Source: Halococcoides cellulosivorans (GTDB lineage: Archaea > Halobacteriota > Halobacteria > Halobacteriales > Haloarculaceae). From it: a DNA stretch of 64,000 nt. Positions 54,324 through 63,138 of this stretch are shown here, piece by piece. A program made the position numbers and the translations under genes. Where the stretch lies: contig NZ_CP028858.1 of the NCBI RefSeq assembly GCF_003058365.1, positions 2,530,836 to 2,594,835 of the forward strand. The letters run 5' to 3'. Below the pieces are notes generated by a model, which worked only from the letters and a program-made list of their open reading frames with translations, was not told the DNA's origin and did no database searches. How positions within the stretch are numbered: position 1 is the stretch's first letter; each line of letters opens with the position of its first letter.

Positions 54324-55891
54324 TGTTTCACCACGGTTTCACCTGCCATCAGTGCGTCTCGTTCCTCGGTGTTCTTGGGTGGCCGCTCTCGGAGATGAAC
54401 GTCGATCGCGTCCTCGAAAGTCATCCGCTGCCCGCCCGTTCCTGGGATTGCCGCATAACCACCCCGTCCTTCATCGAGACCGAGGTAAGCTCGCCACTGT
54501 CTGAACTGACTTTTCTGGTTGGGGTTCCGAGATAGTGAGTTCTTGTCCAGTTGATTGTGGAGCTCGTCAGCACGGTCGCCACTGATGAACGAATCGCCTT
54601 GCCCACGCTCGGTGAACAACCACCCTGTCTCAACGAAGACATAGTATTGGTCGCCGTACTGTTTCACAACGGGCCTCCCGTACCGGTGTGCGTAGGCATT
54701 ACCCCAGTCCTTTAGTGCGACGTATCCCTTGAACTTCTGATTGGCTTCTGAGTCGTTCTCGCCAGAGGGTCTTAGAGCACCTGACAATTCTTGCTGCCTG
54801 GTCTCGTCGGAATTCTGGTCGATGTCTCTGTCCCTCTGAATAATGAGTTTATGTCGGCCACGGTGACGGATGCTGACGCAGCGGTCGTGGCGGCTAACAC
54901 CGCGCCACAGCACCTGCCGATTCAACAGGGCGGTTACTCCGCGATTGTGTTGGTCTCCTGTCTGACTCATCCATTCCGTGAAGTCGTGACACTCCGACGT
55001 GTCCGTCTTCACGAACTGTACGAGTGAACCAGGCATTTCCCCAGGTGGTAGTAGGCTGTACATCTGACCACTTTGGAACCAGATCGGAAGATAACGCGGA
55101 TTTTGATCATACACGTCATGGTACTCGGGGGCCAGACTCCGCAGTGTCCAGATCTTGTCGGGGAGGTCAACGATTCGGACGAAATTTGGCGTGGGATTGC
55201 CGCGCTCCTTTACAGGTTCGTTCTCACGAGTGTAGAAGTCCCACTTCTTGTCTCCACGATTCTGTGACTCGCGATCTTCAATGAGTTCGCCTAGTCGCTC
55301 GTATCCCGCTTTTTTGATGCTGACTCGCTCCAAAAATCGCCAAAACTCCCGAAAATCGAGTGACTCGAATTGGTCTGCTTCCGCTTCGTTCAGATTGTGC
55401 CTCTCACACAGTTCCTCGTAGTAAGTCCGCACCTCTTCTTCTTTCCTAATACGATCGTGGAAGATGTCTTTCCACCGCGACTGACTGGCGTAGTCCTCGG
55501 CGAATACGATGAATTCGAACTCTCCCCTCTCAGAGCGCGAAAAGTCGATAAACTGACGGGCTAATTCGTCGATAAAACCGTTGTCGAACAGTGAGAGTTT
55601 GGTGTTCTTGGTCTCGACACGGAACCTCTTGTCCTCTGCGTGAGCCGGTCGGGACAATACAATATCAGAGGTTCCTGCATAACCGTCACCAACCTCCAAA
55701 TATTCGCCAGCTTCGAGGTAGTCCCGAACCCGCCGCCGATACATCTCTGCTTTGTGGTGGCTGGACTCCTGTTCCCCCTCGAGATTCTCGAACGTCACTA
55801 CCGTTGCATACCGCGGCCCAGAGCAAAAAATGTCGGGTGCAGCGAAAAACCGCTCCCGTAGCGGATAAGACGGAGGCGCAGTAACACCCAT
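54320..55891 (-). CDS. PD-(D/E)XK effector nuclease paired with the short pAgo
   Basis: 523 residues. The N-terminal part has a nuclease core: D76 (TSDIVLSRP) and E93-x-K95 (RVETKNTK), followed by a helix with an Arg-Gln pair. The C-terminal 300 residues are unassigned but contain W/Y-rich strands (YGDQYYVFVETGWLFTERG) that could be an APAZ-like adaptor to the Argonaute. In SPARDA systems a PD-(D/E)XK nuclease with an APAZ domain is unleashed on cell DNA when its short pAgo detects invader nucleic acid. This pair would be a haloarchaeal equivalent; the APAZ assignment is not shown. Confidence 0.65.
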   Translation of the reverse strand: MGVTAPPSYPLRERFFAAPDIFCSGPRYATVVTFENLEGEQESSHHKAEMYRRRVRDYLEAGEYLEVGDGYAGTSDIVLSRPAHAEDKRFRVETKNTKLSLFDNGFIDELARQFIDFSRSERGEFEFIVFAEDYASQSRWKDIFHDRIRKEEEVRTYYEELCERHNLNEAEADQFESLDFREFWRFLERVSIKKAGYERLGELIEDRESQNRGDKKWDFYTRENEPVKERGNPTPNFVRIVDLPDKIWTLRSLAPEYHDVYDQNPRYLPIWFQSGQMYSLLPPGEMPGSLVQFVKTDTSECHDFTEWMSQTGDQHNRGVTALLNRQVLWRGVSRHDRCVSIRHRGRHKLIIQRDRDIDQNSDETRQQELSGALRPSGENDSEANQKFKGYVALKDWGNAYAHRYGRPVVKQYGDQYYVFVETGWLFTERGQGDSFISGDRADELHNQLDKNSLSRNPNQKSQFRQWRAYLGLDEGRGGYAAIPGTGGQRMTFEDAIDVHLRERPPKNTEERDALMAGETVVKQ

Positions 55892-55905
55892 TCAGAAATC
55901 CGGCG

Positions 55906-56769
55906 ATGCCCGACTCTCTCGATTTAGACGATGTGGCCGCACTGTTGTTCGACGAGCGGCGTTACAACGGCGACATCCGGCCTAAGGCCTTCCACAAGAT
56001 CCTATACTTCGCAAAGGAGGAGTTAGACAGAGAATGTGTCGATGAAACCATCGACACGTACTGGTATATGTGGGGTGCGGTGGTAGCGACGTCTGATTCG
56101 TCTCTCGAAATAAGAGAGGGGACTGATGGGCAACGGGTGATATGTGAGACAGAGGTTTCCGACATTGATGCCCCTCGTACTACTATTCGACGCGCCCGAC
56201 GAGCGATCTCCAGCACACTAGATCGCTACTATGACCGCGGCATCGAAGGATTAACCGACGAGATGTATGACGAGGCCCCGTACGATGTTCAACGACACTT
56301 TCGGGAATTGGACAAGCAACTCGACGCGGCTGGCGACTCTAAACAGCTGACGATCACCCTCGATCGGAACGAAAAGCGCACTCGGGAAACGCTCCACAGA
56401 TTCGTCCAGAGCTTCCCGATTGACGACTTCCCCCAGTACGAGGACGATCTTCACATCTGGTACCGATTGATGAGTGCTGAGTTAGACTCGGAGGACTACG
56501 ACCCTCAGACCGCAGAGATGCTTGCGAAATCATTCTGGCGACTGTACTGTCTTGAACTCGCGTGTAGAGCGGACAATCTCTCCCGGTCGGAAATTGCCGA
56601 AGAACGAGGCGTCGGCAGCGTCGAAAGTGCTAAAGAAGAGATTCGTGAGCGCCTCCGCCGGAGGGAGCGCGAGAAGGCGAGGCGGAACTCGAAGGATACT
56701 CGGGTCGCCAAAGAAGCGGCCGACGCTTTCGTCGTGCCATTCATCGACAACGACCTACTTCTGCACTAA
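55906..56769 (+). CDS. Panacea/DUF4065-like protein with HTH tail, partner of PIN gene
   Basis: 287 residues. The N-terminal RPKAFHKILYFAKEELDREC ... DTYWYMWGAVV stretch resembles the Panacea/DUF4065 antitoxin fold (xPLKLQKLLYFA...). The C-terminal part has a helix-turn-helix-like segment (LSRSEIAEERGVGSVESAKEEIRERL) and a very basic end. Its stop overlaps the PIN gene start as TAATG. Start codons of this gene and the divergent pAgo-effector gene are only 14 bases apart, so promoters must lie within the opposite genes. Antitoxin or regulator role inferred. Confidence 0.5.
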   Translation: MPDSLDLDDVAALLFDERRYNGDIRPKAFHKILYFAKEELDRECVDETIDTYWYMWGAVVATSDSSLEIREGTDGQRVICETEVSDIDAPRTTIRRARRAISSTLDRYYDRGIEGLTDEMYDEAPYDVQRHFRELDKQLDAAGDSKQLTITLDRNEKRTRETLHRFVQSFPIDDFPQYEDDLHIWYRLMSAELDSEDYDPQTAEMLAKSFWRLYCLELACRADNLSRSEIAEERGVGSVESAKEEIRERLRRREREKARRNSKDTRVAKEAADAFVVPFIDNDLLLH

Positions 56770-57533
56770 TGGCTCGGTACTTTCTTGACACCGGTGTTCT
56801 CGTTGGCCTGACGTTCCTCCACGACCTGTGGCACGACGACGCCGAACGACTCTACGATACCGATAACGGCCTCTACACAAGCCGAGCAGTCGTTTACGAG
56901 TACTGCAACAACAGCAACTCGAGCAGACTTGAGGACACAGTCGTGGACTGGGACACGGATGCGGGTCTTTTCGGGGCAATCTTAGCGAAGGTTCGCGCTG
57001 CCCAGATGAATCTCAACTTACGAATGGATGGGTACGAAGACTACGAACTGGATATTGAAACGCTCGTTGAGGCTTTTCTCGAAGAGACTGACGTGATGGG
57101 TAGCATCAAGCCGGAAAGACTAATCGAAGAACACATCAAAACTAATATTAGAAACGAGTTGGAAGATACACTCGCTGACGAAGAGGTCACTACCGCGTCG
57201 GCCCGACGTGCCTTGGACAGCCTGTGTGACACCGTTATATACGAAGCACACGAGACGAAGCAAAAGCTCCAAAACCGGGTCACACAAGGGCCCTCCGGGT
57301 CCCTCGGTAAGTTTGAGCGCAGACAGCGTCTTGGATTCGTGGACGGGTATATGGACAAGGTAATCCTATCCGACGCTGCGCATCAGAACGACCGAAATCT
57401 GGTCAATAAGGTGGTGACCGCAGACAAATCAGATATGTACGGGCACCGTGAACGGATTAATGCCGAGTTGGGAATCCGAGTCGTCTACATCAAAGACGAT
57501 TTTGCCGATCCCTGTTGGCCTGACGGTGAATGA
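56769..57533 (+). CDS. PIN-like ribonuclease, probable toxin
   Basis: 254 residues. PIN fold signs: YFLDTGVLVGLTF with D7, SRAVVYEYCNN with E44, and a late acidic patch DKVILSDAAHQNDRNLVNKVVTADKSDMYG that would supply the remaining acidic residues. It is longer than classic VapC (about 130 residues) because of a central helical insertion of about 100 residues. Translationally coupled to the Panacea-like gene, as in toxin-antitoxin pairs. Next to the Argonaute operon, so it may be an added effector layer. Confidence 0.6.
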   Translation: MARYFLDTGVLVGLTFLHDLWHDDAERLYDTDNGLYTSRAVVYEYCNNSNSSRLEDTVVDWDTDAGLFGAILAKVRAAQMNLNLRMDGYEDYELDIETLVEAFLEETDVMGSIKPERLIEEHIKTNIRNELEDTLADEEVTTASARRALDSLCDTVIYEAHETKQKLQNRVTQGPSGSLGKFERRQRLGFVDGYMDKVILSDAAHQNDRNLVNKVVTADKSDMYGHRERINAELGIRVVYIKDDFADPCWPDGE

Positions 57534-57998
57534 GGAGCTGTAGATGCGATGCTCCTCCTCCACGGACATGCCTGAAACGACTGCTTTTATCACCTTTGGG
57601 GATGACTCACACTTCTCCAGTTTTGACTCTAAAATAATCCAATCTGAATTCTGTAATCACCTGCTGCGTTGGTTGGCTAGGTGTGACACATTGTGTTTCC
57701 GGTGGTAACTACCGGCACTCCGGATAATCTGTCGCCCGGCGCCGGATTTGTTAAAATCCATACTGGAATGCTCTGGACGAATATCCCCGCGGTAATTGCG
57801 AATGCCAAGATTGCTGTATAGGATCTGACCTCTGGATGAGGTCGTTATAATAGTGACGAGAAGGGAAGTGGAGGTCGGTATATCGGCTTCATCACCAATC
57901 AACCCAGAAACTAGAATATGAATGTGATCCGACCAAGTACGACCTTACGTGCGGCGCATATTACAGTCCGTGGTCGTCTCTTCAAACATCGAACGCCT
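57534..57998. other. 465-base gap, no intact gene
   Basis: Moderately AT-rich. No repeat, RNA gene or convincing reading frame, apart from the coding remnant that begins at its right edge. A T-rich stretch (CGACTGCTTTTATCACC near 57579) after the PIN gene could end transcription. Confidence 0.4.
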
Positions 57999-58077
57999 GC
58001 TCGAACGGCAGCCCGGCTTGGAAGACGAACTGACGTCGCTCCGCGAGGATATCGAGGAAGCCGCGGACCGGCGGTGA
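57999..58077 (+). repeat. 79-base gene-end remnant, copy B
   Basis: Encodes LERQPGLEDELTSLREDIEEA then ADRR and a stop, homologous to copy A at 43604-43682. Here the frame extends a little further upstream (SSNIERL) before it degenerates, and its stop overlaps a GTG start of the next gene (GTGA), so the original gene was coupled to it. Confidence 0.6.
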
Positions 58078-58436
58078 ATCTGGCTAATCGTCCGGTGACG
58101 GAACGTGAAACGAGCCGTTCAGGCATCTTCAGCGACGACGTCGAGAAGATCCCACTCGAACTGGGCGAGGTCCTGGGCGACAGTGCTGTCCTGGCTAATC
58201 TGGTACATGGGACTTCCGTTGACCTCTCTCGTCTGCTCGACGACGCCGAGATGGAGTTCGTTCGGGATGCACTGTGGGACAAGTTGCGGGCAGAATTCGA
58301 CAGTACCCATGTTCACGTCGAGCTAATTCCGGATACCGACCTGGATCTGGAGGCTGTTTTGAGGGCAGTCTCGACTGAATGGGACGGAAGGAAGGCGGAT
58401 ATGTTTGTATCGGGCCGATCTGACTGGGTGTGGTGA
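58074..58436 (+). CDS. Small hypothetical protein, start GTG 58074
   Basis: 120 residues. The start is placed at GTG 58074, which overlaps the stop of the preceding remnant; the longer frame upstream has basic, non-coding composition. The protein is acidic and mixed alpha/beta (LGEVLGDSAVLANLV, FDSTHVHVELIPDTDLD). Family not recognised. It was apparently the second gene of a two-gene unit whose first gene has decayed. Confidence 0.5.
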   Translation: MNLANRPVTERETSRSGIFSDDVEKIPLELGEVLGDSAVLANLVHGTSVDLSRLLDDAEMEFVRDALWDKLRAEFDSTHVHVELIPDTDLDLEAVLRAVSTEWDGRKADMFVSGRSDWVW

Positions 58437-58462
58437 GTGGCAGGGACAGTGTCAGCGCCACT

Positions 58463-60091
58463 TCATTCAATCAACTCGACGTGATTGACTGCGAGAGACG
58501 GTTCTCCGTCCGCACTCTCGTAGATGAGGAGGTTGTCCTCCCGCCATCGAAGCAGTTCCTCGTGGATCGTCTCGACGGCGATACTGGCAAGGGGAGCCCG
58601 GTCGCTGCTCCTGATCACACTGTCTAATTCAGTGAGATAGAGACACAGTGGGTCGGAGTCCTCGTGTTGGAAGGCTGCAACGACACGGTCGCGAGTAGCT
58701 GACTCGTCCGCCCCAAGCAGTTGGGGAGCCCGGAGTGAACGAAATACCACCTCATCTGTTTCGTCAGTTTGGCGGGCGCGATCAGCTGCGATCAAACGAC
58801 ACTCCTCCTCAGTGGTGTCCTTGTCCACAGCGACTGCATTCCCGTTCTCGCTCAACCGGACTTCATTCGATTCGTGGGCCCTCACGGTGTCTCCGGAAAG
58901 TTCCGTGCCCCCACGTTTCTCCCGCTGTCGAACGTGCTCTCGGACGGTGGAAGCCGAGAGTGGAGGCTGTAGTCCGTCGCCGGGGGTCCGGACCTTGGTA
59001 ACGGCTGCGACAAGTACGTCTTCGATGTCAGCTCCCGTGTAGCCCTCTGCAGCCTCCGCGATACGATCCAGCCAGTCGGATTCCGCTGGTGTCGTTACTG
59101 CGTGGGAGAGGATCTCGTCGAGGTCCCCCTCGTCGCTGACGCGAATCTGTTCCAAGTAGTGGTGGAAGATGGCCTTTCGTTCAGTAGCGGTCGGCCGGTG
59201 GAACTCAATCGGCTGGTTTCCGAGCCTCCCCGGTCGAAGAAGCGCCGGGTCAAGAACTTCCGAGAGGTTAGTCGACGCGACGACCCTCGGTGCGTCGTCG
59301 GTTTTCGCGTCGACACCATCGAGGAGCACTAGGAGTTGGGCGACCAACTGTGCGCTGTGTTCGTGGGACGAGGCACTCCGACTCCGGGCGATCGCGTCGA
59401 TCTCGTCGATATAGAGGACCTGTGACTGGCTCTCCCGGGCCTCTTGGAACTGCTTGCGGAGCATCCGTTCGGACTCACCGACCCACTTGCTGAGAATCTC
59501 CGGTCCGGAGATCGTCACGGGCATTCCACCGAAGAGCTCTTCGCAGGTTTCCATGACGAGCTCTGTCTTCCCGGTCCCCGGTGGCCCTTCGAGCAGGATC
59601 CCCGTGCGATGGGCGAGCCCCCAGTCGTCATTGTCTGCCTGGAAGAATCGGCGGAGGGCTTCCTTCTGCTCCGAAAGCCCTGCCACGCGTTCTGATGACA
59701 GTGGGTGGACCGTTGGACAGTCCAGTGAACTGGCCAGTGTGTCGCCATGTATCTCGAACCTGTCTGCTGGTTCTGTTGGGTGGCTGCCCGGGACCTCGAG
59801 GAGCAACCGGAGGTCGTTCGCTTCCGAGGTGCTGGACTGGTCGAACTTGTATCGCTGCCACACTTCGTGTGCCAACGAATCGCCCTCGACCCGTACACGG
59901 TGTCGTCGTTGCGCTTCCTGCTGATCCGCCCGTTCGAACGTGAAGGCATCGTCGTCATCGACCGAATTCGAGAGCTCCCGGTGTGAGAACCGCCCCTCGT
60001 CGTCGCGAACGCCGACGCGAATACCGGTCGTGGTCGGATCCAGCTCTAGCCGATCCTGTAGTCCCTCGTGGTTCTCGTTCGAATCAGACAT
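58463..60091 (-). CDS. Cdc48-like AAA+ ATPase of a three-gene module
   Basis: 542 residues from ATG 60091, overlapping the upstream stop by 8 bases. One classical AAA+ domain: Walker A EGPPGTGKTE (168-177), Walker B VLYIDEIDAI (225-232), a SKWVGESE pore-type loop (201-208), an RPGRLG arginine-finger region and a GADIEDVL sensor 2. The N-terminal 130 residues and C-terminal 170 are specific to this protein. Such ATPases unfold or remodel protein complexes. Coupled to the two upstream genes, so probably their motor. Confidence 0.75.
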   Translation of the reverse strand: MSDSNENHEGLQDRLELDPTTTGIRVGVRDDEGRFSHRELSNSVDDDDAFTFERADQQEAQRRHRVRVEGDSLAHEVWQRYKFDQSSTSEANDLRLLLEVPGSHPTEPADRFEIHGDTLASSLDCPTVHPLSSERVAGLSEQKEALRRFFQADNDDWGLAHRTGILLEGPPGTGKTELVMETCEELFGGMPVTISGPEILSKWVGESERMLRKQFQEARESQSQVLYIDEIDAIARSRSASSHEHSAQLVAQLLVLLDGVDAKTDDAPRVVASTNLSEVLDPALLRPGRLGNQPIEFHRPTATERKAIFHHYLEQIRVSDEGDLDEILSHAVTTPAESDWLDRIAEAAEGYTGADIEDVLVAAVTKVRTPGDGLQPPLSASTVREHVRQREKRGGTELSGDTVRAHESNEVRLSENGNAVAVDKDTTEEECRLIAADRARQTDETDEVVFRSLRAPQLLGADESATRDRVVAAFQHEDSDPLCLYLTELDSVIRSSDRAPLASIAVETIHEELLRWREDNLLIYESADGEPSLAVNHVELIE

Positions 60092-61904
60092 CGTCGTAGA
60101 GCCTGGTGATGAGGTCCGATGCAGTCTGGAGGCCAATGCAGCGACTCTCGCTCAAGCAGGGAACACACAGCCGAACTCGCAGCGTCTCGAAGATGTCTTC
60201 CTGATTCTGGACGAGCCTGTCGAGGTGACGGGCCTGTCGTTCGCCTCTGTATAGAAGTCGTGGCGGAACCACGACGAAGAGCGTCTCCACGGACTGAGAT
60301 TCCTGATATTTCTCGACCGACTCGACGAGCTTTCGGTACCCGAACGCGGCCTCGGAGAAGCCTGTCTCGAATTCAATCGCCAACGGAGCCTCGTGCTCCT
60401 GCCTGTCGAGAAACCCGTCGAGTTGGTCGGTTGGCAAGCGCCGATCTTCGTCGAGAAACACGTCGGCAATCACGCTGTCGTCGTCTTCGACGCCGCTACT
60501 CAGTACGTGTTCTGTCGCGAGTGGTCCGTCATTGATGAGTGACTCTCGCACGAACGTCTCGAACGGCTGGTCCCCGTCCCTCGCAGCATTCCAGAGCGTC
60601 CGCGCGAGTCCTTCAGCGACGAGGGCCTTCCAGTTGTAGTGTCGACTACTCTCTTCACCGTAGGACTGGCGCTCGGTGAGGGCGACCTTCGCCCACCGAT
60701 CCGCTCGCAGGGCGGCCGTGAAGCTCGCGTCGAACTGTGAGATCGTCTCGTAGGCCGGCGCGTTCGTGAAGCCGAAGTACTGTGCGACGCGTTCCGCAAA
60801 GCGGTCAGCATCGGTCACTCGCGGCCGAGCGACAGTGACGGGTGCCGAGCGGAGCGTTTCGAACGCTCCAGTGGTATTATCGTTGTCCTGAGGCGGCGCG
60901 GCGTCGGCCAGGTCTGCGATGAGGTTCTCGACGAAATTCCGGCGTCGATACGTTGACTCCCATTCTTGAGGAACGTTGACGACCAGGTAGCCGAGGTTGC
61001 CAGAGTAGAGGGTGTCCCCGTGGTCCCTGAGTGCTGGGACGACGTCGACCCCGCCCCGTTTGATCGTGGGACTGCCGTTCTCCTCGGAGGCGGTCCACTC
61101 GTCGTCTGTCAGATCGAGCGTGACAATTCGCCCGCTCACAGTCGGGATCTGGACCTCGTTCGCGACGAAGTCTACCTGCTCGACTGTGGGTTCGCCACCC
61201 TGGAGTTCGGTAAACGTGTCCCGGAGCGCGTGCTGGAGGAACGAGAAGGACTGGATCTCGTCGTCGCTGTCGGCACAGTGGAGGATCAGCGTCGGTCGAT
61301 CCGAGTCGTAGGGTTGACCGCCGCGCCAGCCGAACACTGGATCGGCGTCTTCGATGTCGTCGAGCAGTACCTGTCCTCCGCCCTGAACCACTGACTGCGC
61401 CGTCGGGCGGGACTGGCTGTCGATCCTGTCCGCTGATCTGGTGACCTCGATGTCGCGTCCTCGAACGGGTTTCTCTCGGCGCCCAGTACTCTGGTTCTGG
61501 CGTCGGAGTTGCAACCCTTCTACGGATTGCTCCCGACGCCGCCCCACGGTCACTTCGTGTGCCGATATGTGGGTTTCGTGCCTCGACACTGGAGGTGTCG
61601 GACGCACTGCCGTCGCGACGGTATCCTGGGCTCGCCGCAGGGAGATTCCGGCTACGTCGGGCGCGGGCGGTTCGGATCGCTCGATGGCGGGAATCGGCCT
61701 GCTTCGTTCTTCGATCGCGTCTTCCGAGCTCGTGATCGCTAACTGTTCACGCTCTTCGAGTGACAGCGGGCTGCTGGGCTCTTCGTCGTCCTCCCCAGAC
61801 TGGGTCGCACTGGAACTCACACCCGTCACTTGATCGGCTATCTCTGCCTCTTCCGGATTGTCGACGTCCATGCGACGACCCCGTTTGTCACGGGAGTTAG
61901 TCAT
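60084..61904 (-). CDS. Protein with disordered N-terminus and nuclease-like C-terminus
   Basis: 606 residues. The first 170 are low-complexity, charged and Arg-rich, probably unstructured. A folded middle follows. The C-terminal 150 residues hold a pattern like restriction-type nucleases: acidic DEDRRLPTDQLDGFLD, then PLAIEFETGFSEAAFGYRKLVESVEKYQ (E-x-E core with a following helix) and TLFVVVPPRLL. Overlaps 8 bases with both neighbours, so it forms one unit with the AAA+ ATPase and the 360-residue protein. Nuclease assignment is tentative. Confidence 0.5.
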   Translation of the reverse strand: MTNSRDKRGRRMDVDNPEEAEIADQVTGVSSSATQSGEDDEEPSSPLSLEEREQLAITSSEDAIEERSRPIPAIERSEPPAPDVAGISLRRAQDTVATAVRPTPPVSRHETHISAHEVTVGRRREQSVEGLQLRRQNQSTGRREKPVRGRDIEVTRSADRIDSQSRPTAQSVVQGGGQVLLDDIEDADPVFGWRGGQPYDSDRPTLILHCADSDDEIQSFSFLQHALRDTFTELQGGEPTVEQVDFVANEVQIPTVSGRIVTLDLTDDEWTASEENGSPTIKRGGVDVVPALRDHGDTLYSGNLGYLVVNVPQEWESTYRRRNFVENLIADLADAAPPQDNDNTTGAFETLRSAPVTVARPRVTDADRFAERVAQYFGFTNAPAYETISQFDASFTAALRADRWAKVALTERQSYGEESSRHYNWKALVAEGLARTLWNAARDGDQPFETFVRESLINDGPLATEHVLSSGVEDDDSVIADVFLDEDRRLPTDQLDGFLDRQEHEAPLAIEFETGFSEAAFGYRKLVESVEKYQESQSVETLFVVVPPRLLYRGERQARHLDRLVQNQEDIFETLRVRLCVPCLSESRCIGLQTASDLITRLYDDV

Positions 61905-62979
61905 CGTTCACTGGATGCCCGAACTCCTCAATGAGCTCCCCTATCGCCTCGGACTCACTACTATTCCCGTAGTTGCTCTGATCTTCGAACACCACGTTAG
62001 ACCTCGAAATCCTGGTGGGGAGGCGAAACGCGTATTCGGTGAATCGATACTCCTCGCCCTCTCCGATGTCGTCCCGATTCTGCGCTTTTCGGAGCCACTT
62101 CTGTTCGTTAGAAAACCGGTTTGTATCTCGTGCCCATGCGCGATAATAGGCGTACTGCAGCTTCGTCAGATCGCCTTTGTCGTGCTCGAGATCGAACTCG
62201 AGATCGAACGGCGGCCTGATTTGCAGCAGCGTCGACAGCGACTCGTGATAGTCCTCGTTGAACGCCCGGGCCTCGGGCTCCGAACTGTCGAACACCCCCA
62301 GTTCAGTGAGCCGCTCGAGTTCGTCACCATCGAGGACTCGGTCAGCGTGTCGACGCTCTACGTTCGCATTGACGCGGAAAAGCGCCGTCAGTTCCGGACA
62401 CCCCGGCGGACACAGGTTTATCATCCGTTCGAACCAGGTCTCGAAAGACTCGCTGGTGGCTATTCGCCCTTCCTCCGGAACGACGAACAGCTTCTGGGGG
62501 AGCTCGAACTCCGAAAGGTCCGCTTCTCGATCGTGCTCAGTCGGATCACTCACGGCGTTCGTCAGGGTTTCCTCGAGCGTCGCAAACGCCTCGAGCCCTT
62601 CTACCACTGATGCCGCACTGTTGAGGGTGATATCCTCCACGCTCGTCGAATCTAGCGGGTACTCCTCGAATTGGTCGAGAGACCGGTCGTCGATGGTCAG
62701 GGTATCCAGCGGTTCCGCGGTAACGGTCCACTTGAATCCGTCTAACCACCACGGAAGCCGTTCCTCGTCGGGATCGGCGTAGCCGACCAGATCACCGTGG
62801 TCGTCGAGGATCTCTTCGTACGTCCGCCCCTCGATATCGACTGTCGAACTGAGAGCTTCTTCGACGCGGCGTTCGAACTCACTTCCGGTCGGCAACCGGC
62901 GCAATTTCGCAGCGACGTTGGCCAATCGCTCCTCGTCCAACCAATCGAATACTTGAGACGCTTCGGTCGCAGTCGACAT
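61897..62979 (-). CDS. Unknown protein, first gene of the AAA+ module
   Basis: 360 residues, acidic. A CPPGCPEL motif with two cysteines near residue 195 and many aromatic residues in the C-terminal third (QYAYYRAWARDTNRFSNEQKW) are the only notable features. It is first in a three-gene unit with 8-base overlaps. No family recognised. The 159 bases upstream contain a TATA-like CTATAATTC on the minus strand about 115 bases before the start. Confidence 0.5.
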   Translation of the reverse strand: MSTATEASQVFDWLDEERLANVAAKLRRLPTGSEFERRVEEALSSTVDIEGRTYEEILDDHGDLVGYADPDEERLPWWLDGFKWTVTAEPLDTLTIDDRSLDQFEEYPLDSTSVEDITLNSAASVVEGLEAFATLEETLTNAVSDPTEHDREADLSEFELPQKLFVVPEEGRIATSESFETWFERMINLCPPGCPELTALFRVNANVERRHADRVLDGDELERLTELGVFDSSEPEARAFNEDYHESLSTLLQIRPPFDLEFDLEHDKGDLTKLQYAYYRAWARDTNRFSNEQKWLRKAQNRDDIGEGEEYRFTEYAFRLPTRISRSNVVFEDQSNYGNSSESEAIGELIEEFGHPVNDD

Positions 62980-63138
62980 GCTTTCTGGTACCGTGGACTC
63001 ATGTTAAGTGCTTGCGAATCGACTAAAGAAGAGCGTAGACTGTGGCAGCCTACAACTCCGATGATCGGTCCTGATCCCAACCTCAGGATAGAATTATAGG
63101 TTCGGTTTTGGGTAGTCGTGAGCGGCAATGCAATCTTC

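Noticed and set aside
57657-57902. 81-codon open frame on the minus strand in the gap after the PIN gene
   Set aside because: Ser/Ile-rich, not acidic, with atypical codons and no neighbour support.
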